Position numbers and translations under genes: made by a program
Source: Monosiga brevicollis MX1
Taxonomy: Eukaryota; Opisthokonta; Choanoflagellata; Craspedida; Salpingoecidae
NCBI RefSeq assembly: GCF_000002865.3
Contig: NW_001865040.1
Location: forward strand, 2,414,323 to 2,438,502
Length of the DNA stretch: 24,180 nt
Direction of reading: 5' to 3'
Part shown: piece after piece, positions 1-9,822 of the stretch
Numbering within the stretch: position 1 is the first letter of the stretch
Layout of the letters: the number at the start of each line of letters is the position of its first letter
The notes under the pieces: generated by a model
The model's input: only the letters and a program-made list of their open reading frames with translations
The model's database searches: none
Told to the model about the DNA's origin: nothing

Positions 1-144
1 TCAACATGATTGCAAATCGCTGTGGCGCACGCGATGGCCCAAGTTTGTCGGCGAGTTTTGTGGCACATGGCCAGGGCAAACGTGCGGCCCGAATGATTAC
101 ATGCCACACGCCAACATGACAATCAATTTCCAGAAAAGCACAAA
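1..144. other. Left-edge sequence, no gene seen
   Basis: This stretch lies beyond the last stop codon of the minus-strand gene to its right. It should be 3' flank or 3' UTR of that gene, or an intron if that gene continues off the window. I see no conserved coding sequence in it. Confidence 0.4.
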
Positions 145-2104
145 TCAGTCCGACCCTCTCAAGTGGGATCGAGAACGGGCTTCGTAAGTGATGACACATG
201 AATAGTAGTAGTATTTATTAACAGCATCATACCGCGACGGGGAGGTGGAGGTGACACGGTCAAGATTGTCGACGACTCGAACCAAGTTCTCCATCAAACC
301 GTGCATGGCCTGCAGTTGTTCGCCCTGTTGCTTCACAAGGGCTCTCTGTTCCTGCACAAGAGCTGTCAACTGCTCAATCTCTGCCCGCCGTCTCTTCTCT
401 TCGTCCTCACAGCGCTCCTTTTCTTTTTTCCAGAGGTCAGCTATGACGGCCTTAATCGCATCCGCTCCTCCAGTACCTTCGTCCTCGTCCCCATCTTCGG
501 AAAGGAACCGCTCTAGTTTGTCAAGAGGTGGGGTGGTGTGCCACAATATTGAGGAAACTGCTCTAGTCACCATATTTACGCTTGACTGCGAGGCACGTCA
601 GACATACCACTACTCCTGCGCTTGGCAGAAGCACCAGACCGTGCGCACTGTCGTTGGACACGGTTCCGTCGGCCTGGCTGATTGATTTCCTCGTTCACAG
701 TATGCGCAGAGTCCAACTCCTCTTCACCGTCAGACAAGTCAGGGCGAGCACAAAATGCCAAAGCCTCATCAGAAATGCGTTTCCTGATGAGCGTGCCATG
801 CGCGACATTCGCCTTGTACAGCTTCAGCTCTCGCACGGTCACGCCAAACTGCACCGCTGTGCGCATGCGGCGCATCTGCTCCCATGACTTTAAGTTACTT
901 GCGAGCTACGATTGGTGGGCATGATCGGTGGGTCAAATGCAACTGAATATCCAAGAGACGCTGTCAACGGCACAGGCACTTACATGAGTCCACAGCATGG
1001 CCGGCTGCCGCTCTGATGCACCTTCCCCTGGCTCGCGCTTTTCCGGAAAATCGTCTGAGAACCAGTCCAGCAGGACACTCAGCATGCGGTAAAAAGGCTT
1101 GTGCATGCGATTTGAGCCATCTTCCTGCCGTGAGATTAAAGTACACAACGCAGGGAGCTCGGGGCGATGAATCGCTCGCAAGTGGTTGTAAGTACTCGCA
1201 AGCATGGCTTCCACGTAAAAAAGAAGCTCTCTTGCTTGATGCTCGTCATCGTCGGGTGAACCAGGAGCCGGAGGTTGTCCCAGTAGGTGCATTTCTGACC
1301 CCGCGAATGCGAGCCGAAGTTGATCCAGTGAAGGACGCAGACTGGACACATTCAAAGAATGCGTAAGCTGTTACATTAGGCACAACCTTGACACACTGGC
1401 TGAATCACGTCGCTTACATCGCTCCGAGTCGCGTCAGACTAGCCCACGTCTGCCATTGTCGCTGAGCAGTAAAAATGACATCCGCGCTGTCAGATCGATC
1501 CCTCGACGTTTCCTTACGGACCAAACCGATCACCTGGCCCTGTACATGGCGTTTATCGCACGGATACCGTTGCTGACACAGAGCAAACAAGCTCTCGTCG
1601 CGTGGGCTAACGACACAAAAAGCACAGGGTCGTGGTTGATGCATTGTGCTGCTGCCCATCCGTGTTCAGGACAAGAACTTACCTGGGCTTGTAACGGGAT
1701 AGCTCCTCTCCGATGTTGGGATCTAGACCCCGAAAGCGAGTGTCACCTGGCCCCAGCGGAATACAGACCCGACTCCGCTTTCCGTCACCAGTCTGTGCAG
1801 TCCACATGGCTAGCTTGTACTCGACTGCCGTTTGAGATATGTAATGAACAGCCGAGACGAATGCATCCTCTCTTTGAACCACCGCTTCGGCATCTGTTCC
1901 AGGCACACAAATCTGGTCGGGAAAAGGATACGGAGAAAACCTCTCCTATCATGCATTGGCAACAAGTCAAAGCAACCTGCTTTGAGCACTACTACGTAGC
2001 CACATTTACTCCGCGCTCATTACCCCCACGCGACCACGCACCACATCGTCGACGCCGGCTGCCACTTGAGCTGGCGAAGTTGCCATGTTCACAGGCTCAA
2101 CCAT
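145..2104 (-). CDS. Uncharacterised protein with C-terminal coiled coil, 6 exons
   Basis: I do not recognise this family. A phase-consistent minus-strand model joins exons 2104-2024, 1912-1683, 1606-1418, 1341-984, 875-608 and 557-145 and encodes about 512 residues. Donors are GTAATG, GTAAGT, GTAAGC, GTAAGT and GTATGT, and each acceptor ends in AG. The start ATG at 2104 is followed by a second in-frame ATG six codons on. Exon 4 is Leu/aromatic-rich and looks helical. Exon 5 begins MRRMRTAVQFGV. The last exon has an acidic patch (SEDGDEDEG) followed by about 70 residues of charged coiled coil rich in E, K, R and Q. An AATAAA on the minus strand (219-214) lies inside the last reading frame, and a possible donor (GTATGA, near 236) precedes it, so the true 3' end could differ. 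The gene is head-to-head with PTRHD1. Coding status is likely because phases match throughout; function is unknown. Confidence 0.62.
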
Positions 2105-2146
2105 TTTGTAACGGTCAAGAGTTGAATACTTTTTTCTGACATTGCG

Positions 2147-2177
<31 letters not shown>

Positions 2178-2245
2178 CTGTTTTTTTTTTCTGGTTTTTT
2201 TTTTTTTCCCCCGCATACACAGACACACACGCACGCGCGCGCGCG
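2105..2245. promoter_or_regulatory. Short head-to-head intergenic spacer (putative bidirectional promoter)
   Basis: These 141 bases separate two diverging start codons, so both 5' UTRs and promoters must lie here or overlap the genes. The spacer holds three T runs broken by single CTG or CTGG interruptions (about 2158-2207), a C run, and then an alternating CA/CG tract (about 2215-2245) that reaches the PTRHD1 ATG. No TATA box is visible. The regulatory role is inferred from geometry only. Confidence 0.45.
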
Positions 2246-2825
2246 ATGGCGGCGACAGCAGCAGCAACGGCCGTGGTGCGCAAGGCTGATCCGATTGTGC
2301 AGTATGTTGTCGTGCGGGCTGATTTGGCCAACGGGTTGCGTTGGCCCTTTGGTGCAGTCATGACCCAGGCCTGTCATGCGAGTGTGGCGGCGATGCATCG
2401 GTTTCGTGAGCAGCCCGAGAGCTTGGCATATGTCGCTGACCTGGAGCGCATGCACACTGTCCTGGTGGAGGTTCGTTTACACTGAAACTGGCAGTTGTGC
2501 TGCTCGTGCGCTCGCAAGCTTTTGAAGCCTTAGGCCTCTTGGTGCTGGGAACAGGCTTACCATGTGGTCCCCCACCACCTTCGTCTGCCCTCGCTATTAG
2601 ATCAAAGACCAGCCAGCCTTGCTGGGTCTCAGCGAGAAGCTGCGAGCCAGCGAGCTAGATCATCACGTGTGGATCGAGCACCCGGAAATGGAAGCCACGG
2701 CACTCGCCACCCGCCCCATCTATCGCTCAACAGCACCCAAGTGCCTCAAAAAACTGCGTCTGTTCAAGGACCCCCTTCCACGAGACGCTGCGGAGCAGCC
2801 TCCGGCAGCACTTGCCGAGCCGTAG
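2246..2825 (+). CDS. PTRHD1: PTRHD1, putative peptidyl-tRNA hydrolase (PTH2 family)
   Basis: This is a small protein of the peptidyl-tRNA hydrolase 2 fold. PTH2 enzymes release peptides from peptidyl-tRNA, but PTRHD1 is a divergent branch whose activity is less certain. Two exons, 2246-2470 and 2601-2825, join in phase 0 across a 130-base intron (donor GTTCGT, acceptor TATTAG) and give 149 residues, close to the human protein's 140. Family signatures are IVQYVVVRADL near residue 14, the MTQACHAS motif near residue 39, HHVWIEHPEMEA in exon 2 and the C-terminal CLKKLRLFKD. About 15 extra residues follow the usual family end. The ATG sits directly after an alternating purine/pyrimidine tract, and an Ala/Thr-rich leader precedes the conserved core. 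It is head-to-head with the unknown gene at 145-2104 and convergent with TELO2. The identification is strong. Confidence 0.93.
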
Positions 2826-3093
2826 CTGATTTTTTATTTTTTTTCGGGGGGGAAGGGGGGGCTGGCGATACATGTAGATGGAATGACAAGTGGGGGGAAG
2901 GTGTGTGTGACTGCGTGGGTGTGTTTCATTTTAGAGGACGAGAGGAACCAAGGCATATGGAGGCCGTGGGATTGCTTGGTATTTAACAGTTTCCCAGGTC
3001 GAGTAATGGGGAACGTGTTCAAACGGACGCAAAAGAAGGTGTCTCGTTGAGCACGCGTGTTTGACCACCTCCTGCCCTGCTAGTATCAATCGA
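2826..3093. other. Convergent 3' spacer between PTRHD1 and TELO2
   Basis: Both flanking genes end here, so this stretch holds two 3' UTRs. It is T-rich then G-rich near 2830-2862. I see no AATAAA hexamer and no conserved coding sequence. Confidence 0.5.
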
Positions 3094-6000
3094 TTATGCA
3101 ACATTGGAAAGAAGCTTGGGTCGATAAGCGCCGAGCGCCGCTCTCGTCATGGCGCTCAGTCGCTGGAGCGGCGCAAAGTCTGTCGAAACCATGATTTTCT
3201 GCAAGCACAAGATGCGAGGGCAGGGGCATGAGGCAATGTGAGTGGCTGCACCCATGCAGCATCCACAAGATTTTAAACCCCTCACCTCGAGCCAACTATC
3301 TAGCGTGCCCATGGCCAATACAAAGTCCTCCACGATGAGGCCCTCGCCCGCCACACGCAGAGCCATGAGAAGGCCCGCACATGCTGCCAGCAACACGTTG
3401 GCGCTGCCACGGGGGTCCAGCGAGAGCATAAACCTGGCACAGCGGGAAGCGATGAGTAAACATGCCCGCGTCAGGCCTACTCTCTGCAAAGCAAACCCAC
3501 TCAATGTATGTGGAGATGGCATGCGCGTTGGCAAGCGCTGGTCCCATGCAGTAGATGATGGTGCTCAGCGTGCGGATGAGATTTGCCAGGAGCCACGTAT
3601 CGTCCTCCTGTGGTCGGAAGCAAGATGCAGAAGAAATGAGGCGCAGCGCCAGTACACTTGGCGGTTGCTACATATTTTCGACGCACCATGAGACGCATCG
3701 TGCGCACGCGGCGGTCGTGGTATGCGACAAGCGGATAGAATAGTTGTGGCCCAATCTCAGCAAACGCATTGGCACGGCCTGGGGCGGAGCACGTGGCACA
3801 CGTCGTGGCATGAGCTCCGAGGGCACAGAAAGCATTTCAAAAAGAATATGCCATTCACACCACTAGAAAAGGCAAGGGGGTCGGCTCTCACCCCATTCTG
3901 TGGCTCGGGCCCGGGAGTGAAAGCGTCGCGTCTTTTGGGCCAGGCGGGCTTGAATGATGGCCTCAGGGGTGGCTGGCTGATCCGGTGGTTTGCTGGATGG
4001 GTCCACGGAAGTGGCGGTGGAAGTGGTGCTGGGGGCAGCAGGCGGAGTGTGTTGGTCATCCAAGAGGCTGCGGCCTGACAGGCGCTGTGCCGCGCCATTT
4101 ATGACAGTCAGCAGTAGATCACGGTGCTGAAGGGCCATTTCCTCCTCAAAGAACGTCGTTGTCAAGAATGGAGCACTCAAGGTAGGCTGGGCCACCACAA
4201 TGTTGACCATGATGGTTTGTTTCAAACCATCAAAGGTCTGCTCGTTGAATGAGTTTTCCAAGCGCAAGAGGCGGCGAAGCAACGGCACCGCCAGTTCGGC
4301 GAGATCTGCTGGCTGTTGCGCAGTCAATTCCGCCAGGCTCTTGAGACCCTCCAGCCAGCGTTCAAAGGCAACGTCCTTCTCGCCAAGAACCTATCAGCAA
4401 GGACCACGGCCGATGACTTGGTTTGAGCTCAAGCCCATCAAGAACAGCGCGCGGCAATAGCGCAAGCAAGTCAAAGGAACCGGCGCACCTCAAGTGCGTC
4501 GCGCAAATAGCGCGGGCCCGTAGGCATGGGCTGCGCATAAGCAGGCAGGGGCTCAAATTCATCGTCACTATCCCATGCTTCTTCGGTGGGCTGCACGGAC
4601 GGTGAGCCCGAGGCTGGCGCGGGCGATGCCGCATCTTCAGATCCCGCCACAGCACCTGTATCTGCAGGTCAGCCGTCCATTAAGAAATGCACCAACGCCC
4701 ATTAAGAAGAGACTTGCTTGCCGATAGCAGAGGCGATGGAGCACGCATCAAGGACAGCACGCCAAACAAGCACAACGAAACCCCACCCGTGCGTGGAGCG
4801 GTGGCTTCTGAAGACGTAGGTGCAAGTCGTTCGTCGTCAACCGGAGGCAGTGGTCCGGCTGCCAGCTCACGAACCGCCTGCCCAAAAAGTCAAAACGCAA
4901 TATTTGCGGTGGTTACGAGAGAAGGCGTGAGCGCTGCAAAGACGAACTGAGGTGCTTTCAATCAGAGCAAAGTACTCGCACCTGTACCAAAGGATCTTCG
5001 GCATTGAGATCAAAGTCGAGGTGAAACGGAGCTTCGGCATCACCCGTGGGCGGTGAGTCGTTGCTCTGAAACACCTTGACTGCCAGCTGCTCGGCCAGAG
5101 CCAGGCTGCACAAGCGCACGAGTGGGATTCGACAGCCCAGCCGGTGCTGCAGACCCTGCAGAACGCCTGATGTGCGCGAACGACTTGATGAGCGCAGGCA
5201 AGCATAGCAGCATCTGCCCAAATCGCCGGTGGTTCGGCTACCCATGCATGGGTCGACAATACAACATACGAGACTGGAGGTCGGGAATGCTTGCGTAAGC
5301 TTCGCAGGGCAAGTAGCCTAAACAAGCGGCCAGCAGCTACAACGGGAGAGGCAAAGATGGGGAAGGGGGGGCCTTGTCAAATTGCAGGGTATGCCAGCTG
5401 ACCGAGCCCTCGTATAGGCGAACGTACAAGCGCTACGTTTTGGTGGAGTCGGCTATCTCCGCGCGCAACAAAAGCTTCATCCGCCCAGAGATTTAGGCCA
5501 GCAGCAAAGAGGGCACTGCCCAGGCCTGTTGGCTCGGGTGCTCCGGTACCGGCATGCGCTGCGGCAGCCACAAGGCGAGCTGCTTGTCTTGCATTCAAGG
5601 GCTGCGCCCAAGCTGCGGTACACAAGGCTGTCTGAGCAGCAGCGCTTGGCGCGCAGTGTAAGAAGGCCACATGGGCTGGTGTCAATCCGCTAGACAAGGC
5701 AAATGAAGCAGTCATGGTCAGGGAGCCAAACAAGGACGCGAGAAGCATGGGTGGGCCTTTCCCCGGCCCCCAACCGTGAGCAAGCGGTGATGCGGGCGGC
5801 GAGCCCGTACGTCTTGATGGTGTTGAAGAGGGCCTGAAGAAGCTTGCGAGCATGCAGATTGGTAAGCTTGGTCAGGAGGGGGGGCCAGGCCGACAAATTG
5901 TGGGGCAGTTGAGCAAGGATGCCTGCCAGGAGCGCAGCTGTCAAGCCATGGTCCAACAAGCGGGTGGCGGTCGCCGTCCAGTACGACTGTGTGACAATGA

Positions 6001-7104
6001 GATTGCAGGTGTGAGCACGTGAACAGCCAAACACGCGCACACGTGGGTCAAACTCCTATGGCGGGCGAGCCAGGGGGCGCAGGCTCACGCTGTGGGTGCC
6101 TGGGGCCGGGTCGAGTAAGCAGGGGCCAAGCGCGCGGGCGAGGCGATCTTGCCAGGCCGCCACAGAAAGCTCGGGTCCAACCGAGCCCCGCATATAGTTG
6201 GCATAGTTGACGGGAAAGTTGACGAGGACACGATCGAATTCGTGCAGCTGTGCCGCCTGGTGCAAGGTCAGGGCAGACCCGAATGCACAGGGAGCAAATG
6301 AGCCCGAATGCTTCCGAGCACACGATGCCTTGGACCGGGGCTTACCAAGGGGCTGTGCAGCAGCTCGGCTTCAAGGTCCCGCTCTTGAATGGCTGTGCTG
6401 AGTAGGCGGCGGATACACCGCTTTTGCTGGGCGTGACTCGCGCTGCTGCAATGGCGGATCCAACGACCGATGAGCGCCAGCCGTGACGTGTGTGGCAAGC
6501 CCCAAAGTCATGGCACGCACCCAGGTGCCTTGATGACGCGCGTAAGAGCTTGAAGCAAGAGAACGGGAACGTCAAGGGCGTGGTGAAGGAGAAGATCATC
6601 GATAAGCTTTTGAGCCGTCGGTAAGTCCAATGCTGCCCCGATGGCGGGCGTCACCTCGAGGAGCAGCAAATCTGAAGCAAGCAGAGCGCGTCATGTGCCA
6701 GTGAGACTGGTGTGGCAGCGCCGACCGTGCCTCTCAAAGTGTGCTTTCTTTGGATGGATGAGCCCGAAGAGGCGACTTGTGATGCAAGAGAGGCGAAGCG
6801 AACCATGATGGCGCGCGAGGACCGACGCCACGGAATCATGAGCGGCCGAAAGCAACAAGCGCCGACACGTGGTGAGCTCATCAATGACCCGGTCGAGTTG
6901 AGCTGCGGGCAGCGAGTGTTCCCGTGCCACGGCCGCATCAAGGCTCAGATCATCCTTGCGCCCCGCTGCTCCTTGCGGCTCTGCCCGCTGATACTGCAGC
7001 TGTCGTCGAATAACACCATGCGCCGCAATCACCGCTGCCGCGACCGTACTACTACTCTCCAGCGTCGTCGTCGTCGTCGTCGTCCGTCGGGTCGACCCGT
7101 CCAT
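3094..7104 (-). CDS. TELO2: TELO2/Tel2 homolog, PIKK-maturation scaffold, about 15 exons
   Basis: TELO2 is the helical-repeat core of the TTT complex (TELO2-TTI1-TTI2), which with HSP90-R2TP stabilises newly made PI3K-like kinases (mTOR, ATM, ATR and others). Minus-strand exons: 7104-6726, 6671-6521, 6445-6346, 6256-6089, 5986-5811, 5689-5437, 5336-5270, 5166-4982, 4877-4787, 4661-4489, 4390-3892, 3778-3687, 3607 to about 3477, 3433-3286 and 3198-3094; about 905 residues. All phases agree except between the 13th and 14th exons. Diagnostic parts are the acidic EEAWDSDDEFEPLPAY linker (exon 10), the Telomere_reg-2 region in exon 11 (FERWLEGL through APFLTTTFFEEEMAL to RLAQKTRRF), and the conserved C-terminal repeats IGPQLFYPLV and LLAACAGLLMAL. 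The start ATG is followed by STRR and seven Thr encoded by a trinucleotide repeat. The N-terminal third is poorly conserved, so exons 1-3 are less certain; exons 3 and 10 each have two in-frame acceptor choices. Confidence 0.88.
7063..7084. repeat. CGT trinucleotide tract encoding poly-Thr
   Basis: On the minus strand this reads as consecutive ACG codons and gives the seven-Thr run near the TELO2 N-terminus. It is a coding microsatellite and probably length-variable. Confidence 0.85.
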
Positions 7105-7837
7105 TTCTAAAGATAGATAGAGACAAGGATGGAAAATATCTGACATCTGTGTGTGCGTGTGTGTGTGTCTGTGCGTGTGTGTGTGTCTGTGTGTGTGTCT
7201 GTGTGTGTGTCTGTGTGTCTGTGTCTGTGTGTCTGTGTCTGTGTCTGTGTGTCTGTGTGTCTGTGTGTGAGTGTGTGTGTGTGTGTCTGTGTGTGTGTGT
7301 GTGTGTGTGTGTCTGTGTGTCTGTGTGTCTGTGTCTGTGTCTGTGTCTGTGCCTGTGTCTGTCTGGAGCTGTGGCTGCTCTTGTCTCTCTGCAGCTCTTC
7401 ACATGATTGGTGTCAGGGCCTGGTCTTCCCCCTGCCACTGTGCGATGTATCGGCCTGGATCACCATGTCTCCAATTCTCCGTCTCTCTATCTCCGTATCT
7501 CTGTCCCTGTCTGTGCAGCACTGGGCTGGTCGTACTTCCGGGCCGGCACGAACATGGGAGTAGCACAACGATGAACATGCTCCTTGGCACAGAGCGTCGA
7601 TTCGCTCACTCAAGGGGACACGGTGACAGGGGTGCGAGCATAGACGGAACACAAGAACTTTGACTGTAGATATGTACACCAGGGCAGGTCATTCTGGGCC
7701 CCGCAGGGGCAAGTGGTGACTGCTGGTACACGCGGGTTCACACGGATTCACGCGATACATCGAACAAGGAGAAGAAAAACCAAAAGGCCTCATCTTTTCT
7801 TCGTCAATGACTGAACGACAAGCAAAGATCAACCCAT
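7105..7837. other. Intergenic region between TELO2 and the SMIM13-like gene, with long GT repeat
   Basis: The two flanking genes run in the same direction, so this stretch holds the 3' end of the SMIM13-like gene and the 5' region of TELO2. About 7147-7362 is an imperfect GT/CTGT microsatellite. A run of CTCTCT/CTGTCC pyrimidine-rich sequence follows near 7470-7520. The long open frames across the GT tract encode only Cys/Val or Thr/His repeats and are not genes. Confidence 0.6.
7147..7362. repeat. GT/CTGT microsatellite upstream of TELO2
   Basis: About 215 bases consist of GT dinucleotides interrupted by single C, giving TGTG and CTGT blocks of varying length. It begins about 45 bases upstream of the TELO2 ATG. 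Alternating purine/pyrimidine sequence of this length can adopt non-B DNA; whether it matters here is not visible from sequence. Confidence 0.95.
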
Positions 7838-8250
7838 CTAAGTGTCTCGGGCAGCCTGGGGGTCACGATAGACCGTGCGCGGGCGGCGCTGCCGCTCTTG
7901 ATCAGAGGCATATCCCTTGCCAATGGGCTTGGCTCCAATCAGCTCACGAAAGAGGGGGACCTAGCACATGGATGTTCAAAAACATGAGTGCATACGCGAA
8001 AGCTGTGGCGGGTCTCGGGCGCACTGCTCACCTGCCACAGCAAGAGGTAGTAGGCCAGGGCCCAGGCCAGCGCAACAGTGCCCAGAACGACAGCACCCGC
8101 GGCTGTGAGGCGAAGCGTATTGCACAGAATTGTTGTCCAGTCAGGAATGGTCCACTCTGCGCCCTGTACCCACTCCCAAAACCCTGGCGCCGGCCCTGAC
8201 GCGCCAGCTGCCATCATGGCCGTCGCGCCATCAGCCGCGTAAGACTCCAT
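7838..8250 (-). CDS. SMIM13-like single-pass membrane protein, 2 exons
   Basis: Two minus-strand exons, 8250-8032 and 7960-7838, join in phase 0 (donor GTGAGC, acceptor GTGCTAG) to encode 113 residues. After an Ala/Gly-rich N-terminus and a Trp-containing stretch (GFWEWVQGAEW) comes one hydrophobic segment (about residues 50-72, AAGAVVLGTVALAWALAYYL). Right after it stands LFRELIGA, then a basic tail (QERQRRPRTVYRDP). A single membrane span followed by F-R/L-R-E-L-G and a basic tail is the layout of small integral membrane protein 13; that match rests on a short motif and topology. No function is established for the family. The frame stays open for 31 codons upstream of the chosen ATG, so a longer start at 8343 is possible. 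The coding call is firmer than the name. Confidence 0.55.
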
Positions 8251-8950
8251 CTTGCAGAGGGTCGCTGAATCAGAGAGGAGAGAAGTGCAGCTAGCAGATC
8301 CCTGCCACGTCGGCACAGCAGAGAGACCGACCAGAATCACCACCGTCTATGCAAGATCAGCAGACTACGCCAAGCACGGGAGCAAGTGAATCGGAGGAGC
8401 CCGACTGCGGCGCTGCCGTTTCCAAGTTTGCGATGACGCTGCCCGACTGCTTTTGTTGATTGACATTGTCTGACAAATACTTGATGCTCTGGCAACTACA
8501 GGTGTTGAGAACAGTAAAACAGGTGCTACCACAGTTAATGGAGTAATTTAAGGGGTTTGTGCTGCATAGTAATGTGATAACGTTACTTTAACCCCGAGTT
8601 GTTGCAGTAAACCGTGAGGGTGTGCACACCAGCCTAATGACGACGGAACATTACCATAGTGTACCATAAATCGGACTTTACGTTTAGTTCCCAGCAGTCC
8701 TCCCCTTTCGCATGCTCTTTGCCCGTGTACCCTTTTCACCCCTCACGTGTGATGCCATAGCTTAACTTTACCTTGAACACCCCCATATAGGTATGACCCA
8801 AATGCAGCACATGTGTGACGCCAAAACGGTTTTGGTCAGTCGTAAGGTGTGATGGCGCTGAACGACGACGCCAGCTCGAGTCTTACACCTGTCTCGCCCT
8901 TTGCCCGCTCTCCTGTTTACCATACACGCAAAAGGGCAGCGCGATCTGAA

Positions 8951-9000
8951 GAACGACGACGACGAAAACGACGACGAAAACGACGACGACGACGAAGACG
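8951..9000. repeat. GAC/GAA trinucleotide repeat
   Basis: Tandem GAC units broken by GAAAAC interruptions. In one frame it reads as poly-Arg/Lys and on the other strand as Ser/Phe. It is intergenic in this annotation. Confidence 0.85.
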
Positions 9001-9644
9001 GACCCGCCTGATGATAAAGCATTTGTCCCTGAGAGACGGATCAAGTGTGCGCCTGTTTTACCACGACACCGCGACCAAGAAGTGCAGTAGCGACCAACGG
9101 TTGTCAGGTCGAACGAAGGGGGCGGTGGTGTTACCCAAGCATGGGCAAGCCGTCCTGCGCTCGCGCCTCTCTCTGATTTCTTTCCACACACTTGAAGAAT
9201 CTCTGGAATTGGTCATGGCTGACAATTGGCTCTCTGCAGTATCATTAAAACCCCATTGTAAAGTCAGTGCATCTATCATTGTTTCCTTCAACTCTCTTCA
9301 TTGTATACCAAGATCAACCCCTCTCTCTCCCAATAAATCAATCGCGTTCACACTCTCTCTTATTTTATATTATTTTTCAAAACCTGCAAGCGCGAGTGAC
9401 AACGAGGTGGGTCCAGACCGACCGACCGATGCACGCAAAGAGCCGAACGAGCGAGCGACGACAGAACGAAGAAGGCCAAGGCCAAGGGGGGTGGGGTGGG
9501 GCAAAGGTTTTGTCGTGGTCTGCCCCACTGGTTTGGCAGACGGATGTGAGGACGGGGTGGATCATGAGACTGCCAAGCTGGCACAGTCGTTAGGGATCAG
9601 AGAGAGAGGACAGTGCAGATGTGTGCAGGTCCCGCCCCTTTCCC

Positions 9645-9705
9645 GCCCTCGCCCTCTCTCTTCCTCTCTCTCTTCCTCTCTCTCCCTCTCTCTTTCTTCC
9701 TCATA
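9645..9705. repeat. CT-rich pyrimidine tract upstream of ADAM gene
   Basis: Repeated CTCTCTCT and TTCCTC blocks lie about 120-180 bases before the ADAM start codon. It could be 5' UTR or promoter sequence; no further signal is visible. Confidence 0.8.
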
Positions 9706-9822
9706 CTCGGGGCCCTTGCCCTCGAGTCGTGGGTGGGAAATAGCGCGCTTGCGATGGCCCATGCCCGATTCTCAATCGTCTTGATTTGCTCGCCTTGGTT
9801 AGGACCTGTTTTGCGCGCCATC

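Larger units (their letters stand above)
8251..9822. other. Long divergent intergenic region, no supported gene
   Basis: This stretch lies between two diverging genes. About 8460-8850 is richer in A and T than the surroundings. About 8951-9000 is a GAC/GAA-type repeat. About 9270-9400 is A/T-rich and contains an AATAAA near 9331. About 9645-9705 is an almost pure CT tract upstream of the ADAM gene. One plus-strand open frame (8849-9784) crosses most of it, but it is composed of Arg, Ser and Leu repeats from these tracts and has no family signal. Confidence 0.5.

Noticed and set aside
7052-7663. Long open frames across the GT microsatellite on both strands
   Set aside because: Dinucleotide repeats are open in most frames; the products are Cys/Val or Thr/His repeats without other content.
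8500-8800. AT-richer patch as a possible transposon remnant
   Set aside because: I found no terminal inverted repeats, target duplication or transposase fragment; the composition change alone is weak evidence.
8849-9784. 311-codon plus-strand open frame between the SMIM13-like and ADAM genes
   Set aside because: It consists largely of Arg/Lys and Ser/Leu runs produced by the GAC/GAA and CT tracts, shows no domain, and crosses A/T-rich spacer sequence. Openness alone is not enough.
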